A stretch of 64,000 bases of DNA from Candidatus Gastranaerophilales bacterium (GCA_944322755.1 CALUPY010000010.1:1-64000); one strand, 5' to 3'. Positions 8,553 through 17,334 are shown, counted from the stretch's first letter. Notes: generated by a model from the letters alone, not told the origin. Translations and numbers: made by a program.

Positions 8553-9268
8553 AACCTTAGCGCCTCCTTCATTGTAAGTTGTGCGAACAAATCGGCCATT
8601 ACTATATATACATAAAATGCGAGAAATGGAATAAACAGCGTTAAAAGACCGGACAGTGATAAAATAGAAGCAACAAACATAAAACAAATACTTATTGCAA
8701 ATATACACATTACGAGAATGATAAAATTGCGAATGTCACTGGTTACAATTAAAATTGCTCTGTCTATGTTTATAAATGAATTTATTTTTAAATCAACAGC
8801 AAAACTCATCATAAACGGCATATAAAGTGCAGCTACAAAAATGTGGCAAATAAAGCAAACAGCAGCATATAGCATTGTATGTTCAACCGGAACAAGAAAT
8901 ATATATAATATTCCCATAAGAACAGCTATCGGCAGGTAAAACAAGATGGTGCCGGCGTATGCTTTTGCCCCTATTTTTACCAGCTCTAAAAAACCGTTCC
9001 ATTCCGGCAAATTTTCTGTGTCACCTAAAATTTTTGCATGAAGGGTTTTAAAGAAATATCCCACAAGAGAAAGATAAATACCTATACAAACTACAGCAAA
9101 AAACAATAACGCGCAGGCATTGTACGGATCAGAAAACATTCGTTTTATTCCTGGGAAGGCAATTCCAAACATTGGAAAAACGACAAGCAAACCGCCCAGA
9201 AGGACTTTTCTAATCCAGCCGGAATCTTTCAGCATATATGTACAAGCATGCTTTACATCAACACACAC
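8549..9268 (-). CDS. DUF4013 family membrane protein
   Basis: 239 residues with about six hydrophobic segments. The family signature is the stretch GYFFKTLHAKILGDTENLPE followed by W-N-G-F at about 70-95 (a Gly-Tyr start, then LPEW). DUF4013 proteins are inner-membrane proteins of unknown function. Start codon is GTG at 9268, supported by AGGAG 8 bases upstream; no in-frame ATG lies further upstream. The 3' end is coupled to a 33-residue microprotein. A second protein of the same style lies at 19036. Confidence 0.75.
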   Translation of the reverse strand: MCVDVKHACTYMLKDSGWIRKVLLGGLLVVFPMFGIAFPGIKRMFSDPYNACALLFFAVVCIGIYLSLVGYFFKTLHAKILGDTENLPEWNGFLELVKIGAKAYAGTILFYLPIAVLMGILYIFLVPVEHTMLYAAVCFICHIFVAALYMPFMMSFAVDLKINSFINIDRAILIVTSDIRNFIILVMCIFAISICFMFVASILSLSGLLTLFIPFLAFYVYIVMADLFAQLTMKEALRL

Positions 9269-9423
9269 GGGACATGCTCCTATTTAATAAACACACTACT
9301 ATTGTAACACTTTTTTGAATAAAAATAAAGTGTTTTAAATGAAATATTTTATTTTTATTTAAGCTTTTTATAAAAAAACAAATAGAGCAAAAGATGTGTT
9401 AAAACCAGATTTCTTAAAACAAA

Positions 9424-9449
9424 AACCCGCCAATATTTTGGCGGGTTTT
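9424..9449 (-). terminator. intrinsic terminator after HU gene
   Basis: AACCCGCCAA / TTGGCGGGTT stem flanked by A-runs on one side and T-runs on the other on both strands, so it can act in either direction. It sits 18 bases past the HU stop. Confidence 0.85.
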
Positions 9450-9466
9450 ATCGCTTTGTTTAAAAA

Positions 9467-9760
9467 CTACTTTTTAGCGCAAGATTTGCAGTTAACAGCT
9501 TCTTTGAATTTTTTACCAGCTGAGAAAGCAGGAACTGTTTTTGCTGCAATTTTGATTTCTTTACCGGTTTGCGGGTTACGTCCGGTTCTTGCAGCTCTTT
9601 TTCTTGCTTCAAAAGTACCGAAACCTACTAATGTAACTTTTTTGCCTTTAGCAACAGTTTTTTCAACTGTTTCCATCCAAGCATTGATTACATCAGCAGC
9701 TTCTTTTTGAGTAACTTTAGCTTTTTTTGCAACTTCTTGTACTAATTCTTCTTTGTTCAT
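9467..9760 (-). CDS. HU family DNA-binding protein
   Basis: 97 residues, histone-like nucleoid protein that bends DNA as a dimer. Conserved: N-terminal MNKEELVQEVAKKAKV, KVTLVGFGTFEAR, RTGRNPQTGKEI and the proline-containing arm ending in VPAFSAGKKFKEAV. Typical HU ends at about residue 90; here a short tail, NCKSCAKK, adds a CxxC pair. A strong promoter (9795-9822) and the terminator at 9424 show a single-gene transcript. Ribosome binding site AGAAGGGG lies upstream. Confidence 0.95.
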   Translation of the reverse strand: MNKEELVQEVAKKAKVTQKEAADVINAWMETVEKTVAKGKKVTLVGFGTFEARKRAARTGRNPQTGKEIKIAAKTVPAFSAGKKFKEAVNCKSCAKK

Positions 9761-9794
9761 AGTATTTAAACCCCTTCTCTAATGTACATTTCTT

Positions 9795-9822
9795 ATTATA
9801 TTTGATTTTAAAATTATGGCAA
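9795..9822 (-). promoter_or_regulatory. strong sigma-70 promoter for HU
   Basis: Reading the minus strand: TTGCCA (9822-9817), a 16-base spacer, and a perfect TATAAT (9800-9795), about 35 bases before the HU start codon. Confidence 0.7.
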
Positions 9823-9934
9823 GTACTTTTTTTCCTCTATTTGTTGGTTTTTTAGTTTTATTTTTTTATTATAGCTTTACTTTCATACTGAATACATCTA
9901 AAATAAGTATTGTAAAAGAGTGGAGAATCGGTAT

Positions 9935-10570
9935 ATGAAACGGAAAAAGGCATTTTCTATTGCTGAAGCTTTAATGGTTTTACTTATAATGTCCATTATT
10001 GTTGCTGTTTCCATGCCGGTACTTACTAAAAAATCGAGAAAAAAAACGACAAAACTCGATTCCGGATTATGGAAGGATTACCGTCATGAATTTATTGTTC
10101 CTGTTGATAACCGTGATCTCACTCTCGGAAATGAATCTCAGGACAGGGGGATTCGCATTATAGGAAAACTGTCGCTTAAAGATTTGTCAGGACAGCAGCT
10201 TGGCTGGATAAAAGATGACGGTTCAGTTGCCATCAGCGCTCTTCATATAGATAAAAAGCTATATATTCGGGATATGGAGGGCAATGATATCGGGTGGGTA
10301 AAAGATGATGGCTCCAGTTCTTTTGACACTATCCCCCCGGGCATGATGATGACTTTTGTGGGGCAGGAAAAATGTCCTGACGGATGGAAACTTTCAGACG
10401 GCAGCACTGTGGAAACCCAGTACGGTCCGCAAATGACACCGGATTTCACAACCATTCTTGCACAAATGTCAAAAGCACAGGGACAAAATCCGTCTATTGC
10501 TATTTGTGTGAAATGTTCTCCTGAGCAAAAATGTAAATATGATTCAGATATACACAAGAGAAGGTATTAA
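9935..10570 (+). CDS. type IV prepilin-like protein with tail-collar-like C-terminus
   Basis: 211 residues from ATG 9935, chosen over the in-frame GTG at 9920 because GGAG lies 9 bases upstream of the ATG. The N-terminus is a class III signal: KRKKA then FSIAEALMVLLIMSII, with predicted cleavage after A6 and the conserved Glu at mature position 5, followed by the hydrophobic stalk. Ala instead of Gly before the cleavage site is unusual but tolerated. The C-terminal third has PPGMMMTFVGQEKCPDGWKL and SDGST, which resembles the phage tail collar motif. The repeated IGWVKDDGS-type phrase in the middle suggests beta structure. Probably a pseudopilin or surface fibre subunit. Confidence 0.75.
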   Translation: MKRKKAFSIAEALMVLLIMSIIVAVSMPVLTKKSRKKTTKLDSGLWKDYRHEFIVPVDNRDLTLGNESQDRGIRIIGKLSLKDLSGQQLGWIKDDGSVAISALHIDKKLYIRDMEGNDIGWVKDDGSSSFDTIPPGMMMTFVGQEKCPDGWKLSDGSTVETQYGPQMTPDFTTILAQMSKAQGQNPSIAICVKCSPEQKCKYDSDIHKRRY

Positions 10571-10572
10571 TT

Positions 10573-11046
10573 ATGATAAAACCATGGCATGAGTATTTTT
10601 TAGAAATTGCAAAAACTTGCTCTACACGTTCGAATTGTTTTAGAGCAAAAGTCGGAGCTGTTATTGTCGGCGAAGACAAAAAAATAAAAGCAACCGGTTA
10701 CAATGGAACCCCATCAAAGGTTATTTCCTGTTACGAATTGGGAAAATGCTACCGCATAGAAAACAATATTCCCTCAGGAACACGTTACGAAACCTGCAGA
10801 AGTATACATGCGGAACAGAATGCTATTATTCAGGCAGGCCAGGATAGATGCAAAGATGCGACTATGTACATATGGGGTCATGAATTTATTTGTATTTTAT
10901 GCAAAAGATTTATTGTACAAGCCGGAATAAAAGAGGTATATCTGCAAAAGGATGAAAAATCCCCGATGAAACATGTTCTTGTTGAAACAATAAGAGATGA
11001 ACTGAGCAATCAGATTGAACCTTTAACAAATACAATAATGAAATAA
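10573..11046 (+). CDS. deoxycytidylate (dCMP) deaminase family protein
   Basis: 157 residues, zinc cytidine-deaminase fold. It turns dCMP into dUMP for dTTP synthesis. Zinc site: H79 and catalytic E81 in SIHAEQNAII, then C107/C110 in ICILCKR (the usual PC is IC here). KVGAVIVGEDKKIKATGYNG is the family's substrate loop. It starts 2 bases after the prepilin stop, so the two are probably on one transcript. ComEB-type late-competence proteins belong to the same family. Confidence 0.9.
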   Translation: MIKPWHEYFLEIAKTCSTRSNCFRAKVGAVIVGEDKKIKATGYNGTPSKVISCYELGKCYRIENNIPSGTRYETCRSIHAEQNAIIQAGQDRCKDATMYIWGHEFICILCKRFIVQAGIKEVYLQKDEKSPMKHVLVETIRDELSNQIEPLTNTIMK

Positions 11047-12399
11047 TTACTCGTCTATATAAACAGTATGAAAACGATAAGCCCTGAATGTTTTTGAAAA
11101 ATGGTCAGGGGTTAGTCCTGCTTTCTGTTTCAATGATTCCATAAACAGTCTTTTATCCGGAAGTTGAGTCCAGACAGAGGGCAGGTAGACAGCTCTATTG
11201 TTTCCGTCCTGAATAATTATGCCGTCTTTGTATGGAACAATTTGTTCCATAAGATCCGCTTCATCTTTAAAATCAATATTTTCAGGTTCAGATAACAGCG
11301 ATACAGCGATTTTTATATGAGAAAACTCTTCTTCTGTAAGCGCAGTGAATCTTGTATCAGAAAAAGCAGATTTGTAGGCATTTTGTGCAAGGTCATTCAG
11401 CAGCGGCTTATGTGCAAAAATTGAACCCATACATCCTCTGAGCATCTGATTGAGCGTTATTGTTACAAAACAGGCGCCGGTTTCGTAAAAGACCTGAGGG
11501 TAAAGCTTTTCTGCCACATCAAGAGAGTTGCCTGTTTTTATTCCGGCAAGAATGCTTTCTTTGCATATAGACAGTACAAGTTGCGAAAACTGTTCTTTTA
11601 TAAACATTGATTTGGATTTTTCTGTAAGAATCCATGCACCGTATCCGACAACGGAGTTAGCCGGGCCTGTTACTTCTCCTGATGTTGTTAATTCTGTTCG
11701 TATTAAGGAATAGGATTTTTCTTTTGCAAATTCAACAAGACCGGTTATTCCAATGGCCCCGCATGCCTGCAGTGGATTAAAATCTTTGATATTTAATGAT
11801 TCAATCATTTCTGCTGTGTATGCATCAATTTTTTCCGCATCTTTTTGGGAATAAAAATGACTGAGATCTGATGAGATAATAAAAGCATTGTCCTTATTTT
11901 CCCAGTATTTTTCTATAATCTTTGTTATTACTTTATTGGATACTTGTCCGTATAAAATCGGAACTATTTGAGCATTTGGCATTAATTTTTGAATAAAAGG
12001 AATCTGTACTTCTATTGAATGTTCCCTGGCGAATGCGTCATCAATAAATTCAGTTGCTTCATATTGAGATATTTCATTTATTAAATCTTTATTTAACTTA
12101 ATTTTACCTATCGGAGTTTCAAAGTAATCATATGTAGAAAGAGCAATACAGTTGCAGTCAAATCGGTGCGCAGGTGCAATCACAAATATGTTTTTTACAT
12201 TTCTATTTAAATACTGAAATGCAGCAGCAGCCGTTTTCCCTGAATACATATAGCCGGCGTGGGGAACAATGATTGCTCTTGTGTCAGTGTCGTAATCCTT
12301 CACTGTCTGAATAAAAAAATTCTCTAATAATTCATCGAGTTTTTCCGGATTGTCAGGATAAAATTTTCCCGCAAATGCTGCTGTTTTTGCTGTATCCAT
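11047..12399 (-). CDS. MEMO1-AMMECR1 fusion (AmmeMemoRadiSam system proteins B and A)
   Basis: 450 residues in two domains. Residues about 1-262 are MEMO-like, related to class III extradiol dioxygenases: H47 in IIVPHAGYMYSG, H78 in APAHRF, and EVQIPFIQ. Residues about 265-450 are AMMECR1-like: LRGCMGSIFAHKPLLNDLAQ, DTRFTALTEEEF. In many bacteria and archaea these two partners are found with a radical SAM protein (AmrS); none is present in this window. The exact reaction is unsettled. The stop abuts the stop of the dCMP deaminase gene (convergent). Confidence 0.88.
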   Translation of the reverse strand: MDTAKTAAFAGKFYPDNPEKLDELLENFFIQTVKDYDTDTRAIIVPHAGYMYSGKTAAAAFQYLNRNVKNIFVIAPAHRFDCNCIALSTYDYFETPIGKIKLNKDLINEISQYEATEFIDDAFAREHSIEVQIPFIQKLMPNAQIVPILYGQVSNKVITKIIEKYWENKDNAFIISSDLSHFYSQKDAEKIDAYTAEMIESLNIKDFNPLQACGAIGITGLVEFAKEKSYSLIRTELTTSGEVTGPANSVVGYGAWILTEKSKSMFIKEQFSQLVLSICKESILAGIKTGNSLDVAEKLYPQVFYETGACFVTITLNQMLRGCMGSIFAHKPLLNDLAQNAYKSAFSDTRFTALTEEEFSHIKIAVSLLSEPENIDFKDEADLMEQIVPYKDGIIIQDGNNRAVYLPSVWTQLPDKRLFMESLKQKAGLTPDHFSKTFRAYRFHTVYIDE

Positions 12400-12487
12400 T
12401 AACTGCTTCCTTGTAATTTTATTTATACACAGCTATTATAATATATACTCGGCTTATTTGACATACCACAGAAGGGTAATAAGGTGC

Positions 12488-13078
12488 ATGATTAATATAA
12501 AAATTTCTGACAACATAGACGATTTCGAATTTGTGTATCAGGATATGACAAAACAGTTCCCGCCATGTGAACTAAAATCATATAACCGTTTTCTTGAACT
12601 GTTTCAAAGCGGTGTTTATAAGCTTTTTTTATGTGAATACGGATATATGCTGGCTGTACAAGAAAAAACAACAAATACATTATGGCTTGATTATTTTGCA
12701 GTATTTAAACAATTTCACTCACAAGGCAAGGGCAGCGAAATAATGCGTAAATTTATTGAGTATTTTTCTGATTTTACCGGATGTTATCTTGAACTGGAGC
12801 AGCCTGATGGGGCGGTTCCTGATACACTTCGCAGAATAAAGTTTTATGAAAAATTTGGCGCTTACAATTTGAACTTAAACTATTTTTATCCGTCAAAGAA
12901 TACACCGTATCCGATGGAATTGTATTTTCTTCCATTCTGTGACAAAAAACCGGATAACAAAACGGTTTTGTTATCCGTAAAAAATGTTTTTAAGATTTTG
13001 CATACTGATGTGCCTAATCTTGATGATTTTTTACATCGAATTTCATATCGAGCTCAATCTCTTCCAGAAGAACAATAG
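12488..13078 (+). CDS. GNAT-like acetyltransferase
   Basis: 196 residues from ATG 12488, preferred over an upstream in-frame start at 12458 because AAGGTG immediately precedes it. GNAT signature: FAVFKQFHSQGKGSEIMRKF (motif A) with ELEQPDG and RRIKFYEKFGAYNLN (motif B). The last 65 bases run antisense to the 3' end of ispF. The frame also reads straight through a strong terminator for ispF at 12945-12977, so the final 40 or so residues may be a late extension outside the enzyme fold. Substrate unknown. Confidence 0.75.
   Translation: MINIKISDNIDDFEFVYQDMTKQFPPCELKSYNRFLELFQSGVYKLFLCEYGYMLAVQEKTTNTLWLDYFAVFKQFHSQGKGSEIMRKFIEYFSDFTGCYLELEQPDGAVPDTLRRIKFYEKFGAYNLNLNYFYPSKNTPYPMELYFLPFCDKKPDNKTVLLSVKNVFKILHTDVPNLDDFLHRISYRAQSLPEEQ
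12945..12977 (-). terminator. terminator of the ispF transcript inside the convergent GNAT gene
   Basis: 12-bp perfect stem CGGATAACAAAA / TTTTGTTATCCG with loop at 12951-12977. On the minus strand it is followed by GGTTTTTTG, a good U-tract. It lies 37 bases beyond the ispF stop and inside the coding frame of the plus-strand GNAT gene. Confidence 0.75.
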
Positions 13079-13532
13079 CATCTACTGCAATTGCCCTGCC
13101 GTCACCAACTGCATCAAGATGCTCCATTGTTTTTGCTTTTATTGAGACCTGAGCAGGCTGGAGTTTTAGTACATCAGCAATGCTGTATCGGATTTGTTCA
13201 ATAAACGGAGCAAGTCTCGGCTGTTGTGCTTTTATTGTTGCGTCAATATTGTTGATTTTATATCCGGATTTTATTACCAGATAATTTGTCTGTTTTAGTA
13301 AATCTGTACTGTCACAGCCGTAATACTGGGGGTCGTTGTCGGGAAAATGCTGGCCTATATCCCCTAACGCAAGTGCCCCGAGCATTGCATCAATTATTGC
13401 ATGACAAAGTGCATCAGCATCTGAATGTCCTAAAAGCCCCTTGCTGTGTTCTATTTTTACGCCGCCGAGTATTAAATCCCGGTCTTCAATAAGCTGGTGA
13501 ATGTCAAAACCCTGACCAATTCTGTATTTCAT
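13014..13532 (-). CDS. ispF: 2-C-methyl-D-erythritol 2,4-cyclodiphosphate synthase
   Basis: 172 residues, fifth step of the MEP pathway. N-terminal GQGFDIH carries metal ligands D10 and H12; HSDADALCHAIIDAMLGALA carries the third ligand His, followed by GDIGQHFPDND. The C-terminal substrate loop reads AKTMEHLDAVGDG, a little off the usual TTEKLGF form. About 12-15 residues longer than typical at the C-terminus. It starts within the last 4 bases of the HAD phosphatase gene (ATGA), so they are coupled. Confidence 0.93.
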   Translation of the reverse strand: MKYRIGQGFDIHQLIEDRDLILGGVKIEHSKGLLGHSDADALCHAIIDAMLGALALGDIGQHFPDNDPQYYGCDSTDLLKQTNYLVIKSGYKINNIDATIKAQQPRLAPFIEQIRYSIADVLKLQPAQVSIKAKTMEHLDAVGDGRAIAVDAIVLLEEIELDMKFDVKNHQD

Positions 13533-14335
13533 ACGTTCTCCTTAATAAATTTTTGTATTGCTTTTACAACACCATCATTTTCTACAGTGTCTGTTACATA
13601 ATCCGCTATTTTTTTGAGCTCTTCTGTTCCATTGCCCATCGCAACAGCAATTCCGGCTGCTTTAAGCATTTCAATATCATTATCCTGATCGCCTACAGCC
13701 ATTATCTCTTCTTTTTTTATGTTCCATAAATCGGCAAGATACCTGACAGCATTTCCTTTTGTGGCTTCAATATTTGAGATTTCGCAAAAATGCGGAGTTG
13801 AGCGGATTATGTACAAATCCTTCGAATATTGTTGTGCAAGTTGTTTTTGTAAATCTTCTATTTTTTTTACATCAGTATCTATTGCGAGCATTTTGTTTAT
13901 GTTTTTTAAATCAATATCATCAAAATTGTTCACAACTGTATATCTGACATTTCTTTCGTCTGTATAACGCTTTATTGTTTCATTGTCGTTTTCAACAACA
14001 AGTCCGTCATTCATATATAAATTACAATGAATATCTTTTTCTCTTAATATCCTGATGATTTCACGAGCATATTTTTCCGGTACATCTTTTTGGAGAAGAA
14101 TTTTTCCGTTCTCTGCGCATTCTTTTATTAGTCCTCCCTGATAACAGACAATCGGAGAATCAAGCCCTATATTTTTCGCAATCGGAATAGTAGCAGAGAA
14201 CATTCTTCCTGTTGCAAGAACAACTTTTATACCGTCTTCTGTAAGTTTTTTAAGTGCATTTTTCACAGCATCAGATGCCGAAAAATTTTTTCGGTAAATT
14301 GTTCCATCAATATCCAGCACTAGCATTTTTATCAT
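13529..14335 (-). CDS. Cof-type HAD-IIB phosphatase
   Basis: 268 residues. HAD motif I DIDGT near the N-terminus (nucleophile Asp), motif II ATGRM, motif III Lys in IEATKGNAVRYLA and motif IV GDQDNDIEML with AMGNGTEELK. The cap is type IIB. Cof-like enzymes act on sugar phosphates, nucleotides or flavin-type phosphates; the substrate cannot be told. Coupled upstream of ispF by a 4-base overlap. Confidence 0.92.
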   Translation of the reverse strand: MIKMLVLDIDGTIYRKNFSASDAVKNALKKLTEDGIKVVLATGRMFSATIPIAKNIGLDSPIVCYQGGLIKECAENGKILLQKDVPEKYAREIIRILREKDIHCNLYMNDGLVVENDNETIKRYTDERNVRYTVVNNFDDIDLKNINKMLAIDTDVKKIEDLQKQLAQQYSKDLYIIRSTPHFCEISNIEATKGNAVRYLADLWNIKKEEIMAVGDQDNDIEMLKAAGIAVAMGNGTEELKKIADYVTDTVENDGVVKAIQKFIKENV

Positions 14336-14404
14336 AAAAGTTCATCCTGTATGCACACATATGCTAGACTATTGTACCAATTTTTTTTTTAATTGTATAC
14401 ATCT

Positions 14405-15178
14405 TTATAAGATATTATCCAGACCGTATACAAATTCGTTATGTTCTGCTGTATATTTTGCGGCAAGCAGCACACCTGGCATATAACATTTTCTGTCTAC
14501 AGAGTCGTGGCGTATAGACAGAATCTGGCCGGAAGAGCCGAAGAGAACTTCCTGCGAAGCCATATATCCCGGCATTCTAACTGAATGAATATGAATATTT
14601 GCGTTCGCACTGCCTCCTCTTGAGCAATGTATAATTTCAGTTTCTTCGCAGTTTCCTTTTGTAAAACAGTTGTTTTCCTGTGCCATCATTTGGGCTGTTT
14701 TTATTGCAGTTCCGGAGGGGGCATCTTTTTTTTGATTGTGATGCATTTCAATAATTTCAGCATTGTCAAAATATTTTGCCGCCATTTGTGCGAATTTCAT
14801 CATTAAAACAGCACCTGTTGAAAAATTTGGCGCTATGAAACATCCGAGATTGTTCTTTTCTGTGATGTCTTTCAGGGTTTTAATCTGTTCTTCTGTAAGG
14901 CCTGTAGTTCCGATAACCGGTCTCACTCCATTTTCAAGACATATTTTTGCATTTTCAAAAACGTATTTCGGCTGTGTGAAATCAATGATTACATCAGGTT
15001 TTGTTATTTCAATGGCGCCTTTTAAATCACCCATTATTCTAACATCTTTACAAATTTCGGTTTCTATTCCGATAACATCGACTGCACAAACCAACTCAAA
15101 GTCATTAGAATCGCAAACTGCATTCACAACTTCTTTGCCCATTTTGCCCATTGCCCCTGAAACACCGACTTTAATCAT
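14405..15178 (-). CDS. dapB: 4-hydroxy-tetrahydrodipicolinate reductase
   Basis: 257 residues; NAD(P)H-dependent step of lysine and meso-diaminopimelate synthesis, needed for peptidoglycan. Rossmann start VGVSGAMGKMGKEV, IDFTQP, GTTGL, APNFSTGAVLMMKFAQ and the catalytic block EMHHNQKKDAPSGTA with the His pair and Lys. Single gene, divergent from fliA across a 215-base AT-rich spacer. Confidence 0.95.
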   Translation of the reverse strand: MIKVGVSGAMGKMGKEVVNAVCDSNDFELVCAVDVIGIETEICKDVRIMGDLKGAIEITKPDVIIDFTQPKYVFENAKICLENGVRPVIGTTGLTEEQIKTLKDITEKNNLGCFIAPNFSTGAVLMMKFAQMAAKYFDNAEIIEMHHNQKKDAPSGTAIKTAQMMAQENNCFTKGNCEETEIIHCSRGGSANANIHIHSVRMPGYMASQEVLFGSSGQILSIRHDSVDRKCYMPGVLLAAKYTAEHNEFVYGLDNIL

Positions 15179-15393
15179 TTTGTACTCCTTTTGCCTTTAT
15201 TTTACAGATTTTTGAAAAAATTTGTATTGGTTGTTTGTACAAATTATCTCATATAAATATCTTATGTGAATATAGAAATGTCATACATATACATGATTTG
15301 TATTTTTTCTGTACGAGTAGAATGTTTATAAGTACTTATCACCTTTTATTTTTAAATTTAAGGTATGACTTGGGATATACTAGGATATTTTAG

Positions 15394-16218
15394 ATGAGTG
15401 AAGACTTAGAATACAGTTCCTATAATAAAATAAAACGTCTGTCTGACAGTGAGTTGGAAGATTTGTGGCAAGAATATCTCGAAGATAAATCCAAAAAGGA
15501 TTTGAGGGACAAACTGATTGTTCAGTATATTTATCTGACAAGATATGTAATAGGCCGTATAAAAGTAAATCTGCCCACTACATTCTCTCTTGAAGATATA
15601 ACGAGTTATGGTGTAGAAGGGTTGATTGATGCTATTGAAAAATACACTCCTGACAGGGGGGCAAGATTTGAGACTTACGCTCTGATGCGTATCAGAGGAA
15701 CGATAATAGATAAAGTTCGTTCTCAGGACTGGATACCAAGAAGCACAAGAAAGAAAATCAGAGAAATAAAAGTAATTGCCGAAAAATTAAAGCAGACACT
15801 CGGCAGAGCTGCAACAAATACAGAAATTGCAAATGTTCTTGGTATTGAAAAAGAAAAAGTAGACGCTTTAATGGCTGAAGAAACACAAGTTACTTCAATT
15901 TATGATAAAAAATGTGCTGCAGACGAGAGCGTTGAAATTATTGATACAATTCAGGATGAGCAGCTGCAAAATCCATTGGACAAGCTTGTAGATAAAGACG
16001 TAAAACAAGAACTGCAGCAGGCTTTGAAAAGACTGCCGGAGAGAGAAAGAATGATAATGGTTCTTTATTATCATGAAAATATGACGTTAAAAGAAATCGG
16101 AGAAACAATAAACGTTTCCGAATCCCGTGTCTGCCAGCTGCATGCGCAGGCAATCATGAAACTGAAAAATATTCTGACTTCAAATCGTTCTGACAGAATG
16201 AGGCAGAGTATAGTTTAA
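15394..16218 (+). CDS. fliA: flagellar sigma factor (sigma-28, FliA/WhiG family)
   Basis: 274 residues. Region 2 (SLEDITSYGVEGLIDAIEKY, RGARFETYALMRIRGTII, DWIPRSTR), region 3 and region 4 (LPERERMIMVLYYHENMTL, then KEIGETINVSESRVCQLHAQ) fit FliA/WhiG closely. It would direct transcription of late flagellar and motility genes, which agrees with the flagellar genes spread through this window. I see no anti-sigma FlgM in the window. AGGA about 11 bases before ATG acts as ribosome binding site. Confidence 0.9.
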   Translation: MSEDLEYSSYNKIKRLSDSELEDLWQEYLEDKSKKDLRDKLIVQYIYLTRYVIGRIKVNLPTTFSLEDITSYGVEGLIDAIEKYTPDRGARFETYALMRIRGTIIDKVRSQDWIPRSTRKKIREIKVIAEKLKQTLGRAATNTEIANVLGIEKEKVDALMAEETQVTSIYDKKCAADESVEIIDTIQDEQLQNPLDKLVDKDVKQELQQALKRLPERERMIMVLYYHENMTLKEIGETINVSESRVCQLHAQAIMKLKNILTSNRSDRMRQSIV

Positions 16219-16237
16219 AAAAGCGAAAAACAGGGCT

Positions 16238-17062
16238 TTAGCCTTTTTGTTCTGCAGCTTTCGACATTGCTTCTGATTTTTCTGCTGTTTTTAAAACTGT
16301 TTCATGAAGAACTTTTGCTATATCGCTTTCATTTAATACTTTATTCCCTTCCGCAGTAGTTCCTCCCGGGGTCGTCACATTCGTGATTAATTCTTCAGGT
16401 GTAAGCCCTGTATCGAGAATCATTTGCGCTGCACCGAGCGCAGTCTGGGCTGATAATGTCAGAGCTGTTTTATAATCCAGTCCGAGTTTTTCACCTCCGC
16501 GTGCTATTTCATTGATTATGTAATAGAAAAAAGCAGGCCCGGAACCGCTAACACCGGTTATTGCATCGATATCTTTTTCTTCGCATTTTATAGCTTTACC
16601 GAGTTTTGAAAACATATCAAGAGCAAGATTAAGGGTTTCATCCGTTGCGTATTTTCCTTTGCACACAGCGCTCATTCCTGCGCCGAGCAGGGCAGGTGTG
16701 TTCGGCATTACTTTTATTACCTGTATATTTTTTTCTAAAGTGGATTCAATCAAATGTGTTGAAATACCTGCAGCAATTGAAATAATTATTTGTTTTTCAG
16801 TCACAAAAGGTTTAATTTTTTCAAGTAATTCTTTTACCACAAATGGTTTTGTAGCTATTACAATTATATCCGTATTTTTTACAATATCTTCTGCATTCGA
16901 TACTATTTTTATCCCGAATTCTTTTTCTGCTTTTTGGGCATTAATACTGTTTATTTCTGCAGCTTGAATCTGTTCTTTTGTATAGAGTCCTGATGCCAGT
17001 AATCCGCTGATAATCGCGCTTGCCATCTTTCCAGCACCTATAAATCCTACTGTTTTGTTCAT
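16238..17062 (-). CDS. proC: pyrroline-5-carboxylate reductase
   Basis: 274 residues; last step of proline synthesis. NAD(P)H-binding start VGFIGAGKMASAIISGLL, ATKPFVV, MPNTPALLGAGMSA, and the C-terminal signature GVSGSGPAFFYYI plus TALGAAQMI and VTTPGGTTAEG. Length is normal. Convergent with fliA, divergent from rpmH. Confidence 0.95.
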   Translation of the reverse strand: MNKTVGFIGAGKMASAIISGLLASGLYTKEQIQAAEINSINAQKAEKEFGIKIVSNAEDIVKNTDIIVIATKPFVVKELLEKIKPFVTEKQIIISIAAGISTHLIESTLEKNIQVIKVMPNTPALLGAGMSAVCKGKYATDETLNLALDMFSKLGKAIKCEEKDIDAITGVSGSGPAFFYYIINEIARGGEKLGLDYKTALTLSAQTALGAAQMILDTGLTPEELITNVTTPGGTTAEGNKVLNESDIAKVLHETVLKTAEKSEAMSKAAEQKG

Positions 17063-17156
17063 ATTGCGTAACCTTTTTTATGATTATATTTGACTTTCAT
17101 TCATGTGTTATTTATCATGATACAACGCAATAAATTTAATTCAAGGAGCAATAAAA

Positions 17157-17309
17157 ATGAGACGTACATTAGAAGGAACAAAAAGAAAAAGACAGAATGT
17201 CAGCGGTTTCAGAGCCAGAATGGCTACTGCAAGCGGCGTTGCCGTAATAAACAGAAGAAGAGCTAAAGGTCGTCACAGACTTGCAATTACAGCAAAGAAA
17301 AGAGCGTAG
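17157..17309 (+). CDS. rpmH: 50S ribosomal protein L34
   Basis: 50 residues. [13 protein letters not shown] and SGFRARMAT followed by GRHRLAI define L34. The TLEGTKRKR start is closer to the cyanobacterial form than to the KRTFQPS form common in other phyla. Ribosome binding site AAGGAG lies 8 bases before ATG. The classic rpmH-rnpA pair follows. Confidence 0.95.
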   Translation: MRRTLEGTKRKRQNVSGFRARMATASGVAVINRRRAKGRHRLAITAKKRA

Positions 17310-17334
17310 CTTCGTTTATTAATTAAAATTTTTT

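Noticed and set aside
8451-8708. An 85-residue minus-strand frame ending at 8451
   Set aside because: Its first 52 residues overlap the DUF4013 gene in another frame and look like noise; only the last 33 residues, with their own start and ribosome binding site, are kept.
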